A stretch of 64,000 nucleotides of DNA from Brevibacillus sp. (lineage in GTDB: Bacteria > Bacillota > Bacilli > Brevibacillales > Brevibacillaceae): positions 558,001 through 622,000 of the forward strand of contig JACDOF010000001.1 in NCBI GenBank assembly GCA_017656235.1. Direction: 5' to 3'. The notes beneath the pieces are model-generated. The model saw nothing but the letters and a program-made list of their open reading frames with translations. It ran no database searches and had not been told where the DNA came from. This document shows, piece by piece, positions 60,145-64,000 of this stretch (the stretch's first letter is position 1; each line of letters opens with the position of its first letter). The position numbers were made by a program, and so were the translations under genes.

Positions 60145-63051
60145 ATGAGGGAGCGCCTCAAACAGATCATACGGGAGGAAGACAAGCGGAATCCACTGAC
60201 AGACGAGCAGATTGCCCGTCTGCTCCATATCAGGCGTGACGAGGTGACGGTGCTGCGCCACGAGTTGGGCATCGCCGATTCTCGCAAACGGCGCCTGCCC
60301 GTATTGAAGAAAGAGATGGCTGCTCTGCTCGCCCGTTATCCCGACCTATCAGACCGGGAGCTGACCAACCGGCTGAATCAGCAGGGTTTCGATGTCTCCC
60401 GCTTTACGGTTCTCAATGTGCGAAAGGAGATGCAAGCGCTCTCACCGGGAGAGGCCAACAGTCGCTCACGCCGCAAACCACAAACAACATCTGCTGCCAA
60501 CCACGCATTTTCTGCCATCATTGGAGCGAAGGGAACCTTAAAGGCGGCGATCCAGCAGCTTCAGGCAGCGGTGCTTTATCCCCCCAACGGTCTGCACACG
60601 CTGCTGTTTGGCGCGACTGGTGTCGGCAAAAGCAGATTGGCGGAAGCGATGTACCAGTACGCCTTGGAGCAAAACGTTCTCAAGCGAAACGCTCCGTTTG
60701 TTGTGTTTAACTGTGCCGATTATGCCAAAAATCCGCAGTTGCTGATGTCCCAGTTGTTCGGTTACGTGAAGGGAGCGTTCACCGGGGCTGATCAAGAGAA
60801 AGCGGGTTTGGTGGACAAGGCAAATGGGGGCATCCTTTTTCTGGATGAGATCCATCGCTTGCCGCCGGAAGGGCAAGAAAACCTGTTTTATCTGATTGAC
60901 AAAGGCGTATACCGCCGGGTGGGGGAGGTAGACTTTCAGCGCAAGGCGAATCTCCTGATTGTCGGTGCGACTACGGAACGGCCTGAATCCAGCTTGCTGC
61001 TGACACTCAGGCGCAGGATTCCGATGATGGTGGAACTTCCCGCGTTGGCCGAGTGGTCAGAGAAGGAGCGGCTGGCGCTGATCTTCCACTTTTTCAATCA
61101 GGAAGCGAACCGCATCGGCAGAGAAGTGTTGGTGGAAAAGGAAGTGCTGCAGGCGCTGCTGACGTATGACTGCCCCGGCAACACGGGACAGCTGCACAGT
61201 GACATCCGCGTCCTGATGGCGCGCGCTTTTCTCAACAGCATGAGCAGCGAGGAACAGTCCGTCCTGGTGCGATGTCACGATCTGCCATCGCACGTTACTA
61301 CGAATCGGACGGGGAGCAGCCGTGACCTGACCATGCTGAAGAAGGAGCGCTACCTGTTCATTCCCGGCCAGGAGTCTCTCCCGGTTGAGCCAGAAGAACC
61401 GGGTTCCGGCGTAACCAGATTGTACGAGTGGATTCAGCAGAGGTACGAAAACCTGAAGGAACAGGGGCAAAACGAGGATTTGATCAACCTGATCGTCAGG
61501 CGAGAGCTGGAGGCGCGACTTGATCAGCTGGCAGCGGACGGGGAGGAGCGAATTGAAGAGCGGCTGATGCAGCTTTCCAAGCTGGTTGGGGAACGGGTAG
61601 TCCAAACCGTGGAACAGATGCTCTGGATTGCCGAGAAGCATCTCGTGTTCGACTACCACCGTGTCCTGTACGTGCTGGCCATTCACTTGAAAGGGGTACT
61701 GGATCGCTATCAGGCGGGCAGTCTTCCGCCTGTCGGCGAAGAGGAGACTGTGGAGCTGGATTCGCTTGCCTTTCAGGTGGCCAAGGAAATGAGCAAGATC
61801 GTGCAGAGAATGTGGGGGGTGGATCTTCCCGACCGGGAGATCAACTTCCTTGCCATGTACCTTTCGGAGAGCGCCATCCGTGTTTCGCCAAAGCCGAAGA
61901 TCGGCGTAGTGGTCGCCTCTTACGGGCAGGTGGCCAAAAGCATGGTCGACGTCGCCCATCGCTTGTTTCAGAAGCAGCATGCACTGGCGGTTGAGCTGTA
62001 CTGGAATGACGACATTCAGCAGGCGGTGGAACGGATTGGCCAGCATATCAGACAGGCCGATCAAGGCGCTGGTGTGATTCTGCTGGCAGACATGGGTACA
62101 CTGTTTTTAAAGGAAGCGGAATGGCAGGAGACTTTCGGCGTACCGACGCGGGTTATTGCTCCAGTTACCACCTCGCTCGTGGTGGAAGTACTGCGCAAGT
62201 GTTTGTACAGCGACTTGACTCTGGAGCAGTTGGTAGCTGATCTGGCCCCTGGCGGACAGCCCCCCCAGCCGACAATGACCATCCCTGGATCGGCAAAGGA
62301 AAAAGCGATTGTGTCTGTCTGTCTGACAGGTGACGGTGCGGCACACCGCCTGATCTCACTATTAAAGGAAAAGTTGGGAACAAGGGCCGAACAGATCCAC
62401 TTTCTCAACACCAGTTCCCTTTCGATCCGCAAAAAGGCTGCGGAATGGCAGCAGCAGTTTGAGATGCTGGCGGTGGTTGGCACGGTTAATCCGATGCTGG
62501 AAGGGATTCCGTTCGTCTCGATGGAGGAGATCCTGGACGAACGAGGTCTGGTTTTTTTAAAAAGACTGCTGGCCGTACATGACGCTGCCGAATGGCGAAA
62601 CGATGCGCCGAAACCGCTTCACTTGAAGGACTTGATCAAGCCGGAATTGGTGTTCGACTCACTGCAGGCAAACAGCAAGCGCGAAGTGATTGAGCTGCTC
62701 TCCCGGGCCCTGGTCGCAAATGGTTATGTCAAAGAGGAGTTTGCGGCCAAGGTATGGGAGCGGGAAGCGGTGGGAAGTACCCACATCGCCGGTTACGCTG
62801 CCATCCCGCATGCCGAGACGTCTCAGACAATCAAGCCAGCGATCGCCCTCGCCAATCTCCGTTCGCCGGTCGAATGGGATACAGGGGTTGACGTACGCTG
62901 CGTATTCATGCTGGCAATCAATGAGCGGTGTCAACCCGCGGTGGAGGAACTGTTTGAGGGGATCACCTCTCCCCAACTGGCCGCTTACGCCAAACAAGGG
63001 CAGCCGCTGGATCTGGTTGCCCACATCTTGCAGCATTCTAACGCATCATAA
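60145..63051 (+). CDS. LevR-type sigma-54 activator with PTS regulatory domains, 968 aa
   Basis: Transcriptional activator using sigma-54. An N-terminal helix-turn-helix region (to ~110) precedes the AAA+ domain: Walker A GATGVGKS near 156, GAFTGA near 211, Walker B ILFLDEIHR near 232. The PRD (about 470-570) contains DYHRVLYVLAIHLKG. A mannose-EIIA-like domain follows (~585-690); its usual phospho-His is replaced (VVVASYGQ, Tyr). A GatB-like EIIB with Cys (IVSVCLTGDG, ~720) and a mtl/fru EIIA with active His (AAIPHAE, ~889) come last. Such proteins sense PTS phosphate flow. It likely activates the EIIABC operon at 55 kb and itself. ATG 60145 follows AGGAGG. Confidence 0.92.
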   Translation: MRERLKQIIREEDKRNPLTDEQIARLLHIRRDEVTVLRHELGIADSRKRRLPVLKKEMAALLARYPDLSDRELTNRLNQQGFDVSRFTVLNVRKEMQALSPGEANSRSRRKPQTTSAANHAFSAIIGAKGTLKAAIQQLQAAVLYPPNGLHTLLFGATGVGKSRLAEAMYQYALEQNVLKRNAPFVVFNCADYAKNPQLLMSQLFGYVKGAFTGADQEKAGLVDKANGGILFLDEIHRLPPEGQENLFYLIDKGVYRRVGEVDFQRKANLLIVGATTERPESSLLLTLRRRIPMMVELPALAEWSEKERLALIFHFFNQEANRIGREVLVEKEVLQALLTYDCPGNTGQLHSDIRVLMARAFLNSMSSEEQSVLVRCHDLPSHVTTNRTGSSRDLTMLKKERYLFIPGQESLPVEPEEPGSGVTRLYEWIQQRYENLKEQGQNEDLINLIVRRELEARLDQLAADGEERIEERLMQLSKLVGERVVQTVEQMLWIAEKHLVFDYHRVLYVLAIHLKGVLDRYQAGSLPPVGEEETVELDSLAFQVAKEMSKIVQRMWGVDLPDREINFLAMYLSESAIRVSPKPKIGVVVASYGQVAKSMVDVAHRLFQKQHALAVELYWNDDIQQAVERIGQHIRQADQGAGVILLADMGTLFLKEAEWQETFGVPTRVIAPVTTSLVVEVLRKCLYSDLTLEQLVADLAPGGQPPQPTMTIPGSAKEKAIVSVCLTGDGAAHRLISLLKEKLGTRAEQIHFLNTSSLSIRKKAAEWQQQFEMLAVVGTVNPMLEGIPFVSMEEILDERGLVFLKRLLAVHDAAEWRNDAPKPLHLKDLIKPELVFDSLQANSKREVIELLSRALVANGYVKEEFAAKVWEREAVGSTHIAGYAAIPHAETSQTIKPAIALANLRSPVEWDTGVDVRCVFMLAINERCQPAVEELFEGITSPQLAAYAKQGQPLDLVAHILQHSNAS

Positions 63052-63071
63052 ATGGAGTGGAGGTATTCACG

Positions 63072-63335
63072 ATGGAAAAACAAGTGACAATCCAAAACAA
63101 AACAGGACTGCACGCTCGTCCCGCAGCCGAATTTGTGAAGACGGCATCGAAGTTCCAGTCGGAGATCACACTGATTAAGGACGGGAAAGAAATCAATGCG
63201 AAGAGCGTGATCGGCGTGATGTCGCTGGCTGCCGCAAAAGGGACGGTGCTCACAATCCGCGCGGAGGGGGCGGATGAACAGGAGGCGATTGATGCCCTCG
63301 TTCAGTTGATTGAAAGCAAGTTCGGCGAAGAATAA
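63072..63335 (+). CDS. ptsH: HPr phosphocarrier protein, 87 aa
   Basis: General PTS carrier. Phospho-His 14 in KTGLHARPAAEF (His 15 in usual numbering) and regulatory Ser 45 in AKSVIGVMSLAAAKG, the site of HPr kinase, are both present, so it could also act in CcpA control. ATG 63072 follows GGAGG by eight to nine bases. It starts 20 bases after the regulator gene and so may be under the same sigma-54 promoter. Confidence 0.95.
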   Translation: MEKQVTIQNKTGLHARPAAEFVKTASKFQSEITLIKDGKEINAKSVIGVMSLAAAKGTVLTIRAEGADEQEAIDALVQLIESKFGEE

Positions 63336-63344
63336 TCGCCGGAC

Positions 63345-63374
63345 TTGACATCAAATGCAGACAATTCTTATAAT
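63345..63374 (+). promoter_or_regulatory. sigma-A promoter, TTGACA-18-TATAAT
   Basis: Perfect -35 TTGACA (63345-63350) and perfect -10 TATAAT (63369-63374), with an 18-base spacer. Drives the small gene at 63430. Confidence 0.85.
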
Positions 63375-63429
63375 AACTTTACAAGTGTAACACTTCAGAA
63401 CATATGTAAAAGTCCGGAGGTGACACACG

Positions 63430-63591
63430 GTGAAACCGCTGGAAAGAGTAACTCCCGGAACGAAAGTCTATAAACTGTTTGATTCTGAAAAGTGGATTTG
63501 TGAAGGAAAAGACGACGTGTTTATCATCTCGGTTGAGAAGCTGTCGAAGGAAGAATATCAGCGCAAGCAGCAAGAGGTGGCAGCGCGTTGA
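63430..63591 (+). CDS. small protein, 53 aa, unknown function
   Basis: GTG 63430 lies seven to eight bases after GGAGGTGA and downstream of a consensus promoter, and a terminator follows, so it is a complete small transcription unit. The product begins MKPLERVTPGTKVYKLFDS and ends KEEYQRKQQEVAAR, a small beta part (WICEGKDDVFIISVEKLS) followed by a charged helix. No family recognised. The consensus promoter suggests strong, constitutive expression. Confidence 0.68.
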   Translation: MKPLERVTPGTKVYKLFDSEKWICEGKDDVFIISVEKLSKEEYQRKQQEVAAR

Positions 63592-63614
63592 CGTTTTCCG
63601 GCACTTGGACCGCG

Positions 63615-63650
63615 GGTCAGGTGGGGTGTTCCCTATCTGGCCTTTTTTTT
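63615..63650 (+). terminator. intrinsic terminator after the 53-aa gene
   Basis: GGTCAG..GGG pairs with CCC..CTGGCC around TGTT with two mismatches, then eight T's. Confidence 0.8.
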
Positions 63651-63696
63651 GACCTGTGAACAGAGGACCAACCAACACGTCGAAGGAGGAATTGTG

Positions 63697-64000
63697 ATGA
63701 CATCCAATCTTACCCTGCCTTCCATGGTGAAGCCGGAGTCGCTTCCCGAATTGCTTTACCAGATGTGGCTGATCCGCTACTTTGACGAGAAAGTGGACGA
63801 ATTCTTTGCCAAAGGAATGATCCACGGAACGACCCACCTTTGTGTCGGCCAGGAGGCGTCTGCGGCCGGAGCATGCGCAGTCTTGGAGGAGCGGGACAAG
63901 ATCACCAGCACCCACCGCGGGCACGGTCACTGTATCGCCAAAGGAGCGGATGTTAACCGCATGATGGCCGAACTCTTCGGCCGGGCCACCGGGTACTGCA
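63697..64000 (+). CDS. TPP-dependent dehydrogenase E1 alpha subunit (acetoin/pyruvate type), 5' part
   Basis: Runs off the window, with 101 codons visible. It begins [20 protein letters not shown]. The conserved E1-alpha segments [37 protein letters not shown] and [20 protein letters not shown] are present; the last is most like acetoin dehydrogenase E1 alpha (AcoA), although pyruvate dehydrogenase E1 alpha cannot be excluded. The TPP motif GDG lies beyond the end. ATG 63697 follows AAGGAGGAATTGTG. The operon continues outside. Confidence 0.85.
   Translation, partial: MTSNLTLPSMVKPESLPELLYQMWLIRYFDEKVDEFFAKGMIHGTTHLCVGQEASAAGACAVLEERDKITSTHRGHGHCIAKGADVNRMMAELFGRATGYC

Noticed and set aside
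1-64000. CRISPR arrays, tRNA, rRNA, intact insertion sequences, prophage
   Set aside because: No evenly spaced direct repeats, no cloverleaf or rRNA-like sequence, no transposase or phage genes were found on reading through.

Overview
The window looks like chromosome from an aerobic, endospore-type Bacilli member, with a gene complement closest to Brevibacillus/Paenibacillaceae. This rests on the mix of families (DUF1811/YfhH, DUF441/YtwI, DUF2515/YppC-like, YflT, tandem SpoVK/CbbX-like ATPase, caa3 oxidase ctaCDEFG, TenA/TenI thiamin salvage, bacterial aromatic amino acid hydroxylase), on strong AGGAGG-type ribosome sites with frequent TTG/GTG starts, and on sigma-A promoters. The genus is inference. 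No rRNA, tRNA, CRISPR array or intact insertion sequence was seen.

Layout. 1-5 kb: a tiny charged-protein gene, then a mostly minus-strand block (protein kinase, DUF2515, a 46-aa protein, DUF441, DUF1811, lipoprotein cyclophilin). Within it, around 3.9-4.1 kb, is a structured intergenic region. 5-12.4 kb: a trans-sulfuration PLP enzyme, then a tight operon of ECF sigma factor, membrane-anchored beta-propeller protein, large membrane protein, ABC ATPase and ABC permease, preceded by an ECF-type promoter. 12.5-22 kb: DUF1292, YflT, YebC-family regulator, topoisomerase IV (parE-parC) and a double AAA+ ATPase. 22-26.5 kb: a small hypothetical protein, a palindromic-repeat field with a decayed gene, a UbiD decarboxylase and a GNAT acetyltransferase.

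26.6-34.6 kb: a TPP riboswitch with two successive terminators controls tenI-thiS-thiG-thiE, a YlmB-like deformylase, tenA and thiZXY. Together these cover thiazole synthesis, coupling to thiamin phosphate, and uptake and recycling of degraded pyrimidine. 34.8-43 kb: an unknown protein, a two-component system with a Ser/Asp-rich lipoprotein, an aromatic amino acid hydroxylase, a second copy of the palindromic repeat, a tiny phospholipase A2-like protein, ccdA and a ResA-like thioredoxin. 43-53 kb: a candidate type I toxin-antitoxin module, a UMF1-type MFS transporter, the caa3 oxidase operon with its assembly factor, and a polar amino acid ABC transporter.

53-64 kb: a soluble sensor histidine kinase, then a carbohydrate phosphotransferase region. 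A sigma-54 promoter precedes EIIA-EIIB-EIIC of the galactitol type plus a class II aldolase/epimerase. Enzyme I is divergent, and a LevR-type sigma-54 activator (with its own near-consensus sigma-54 promoter) is followed by HPr. The window ends inside a TPP-dependent dehydrogenase E1-alpha gene. Most striking: the sigma-54 PTS locus carrying its own EI and HPr, the 27-aa toxin with a converging antisense RNA, the viral-type PLA2-like miniprotein, the shared palindromic repeats at 22.7 and 40.8 kb, and the ECF/beta-propeller/ABC operon.
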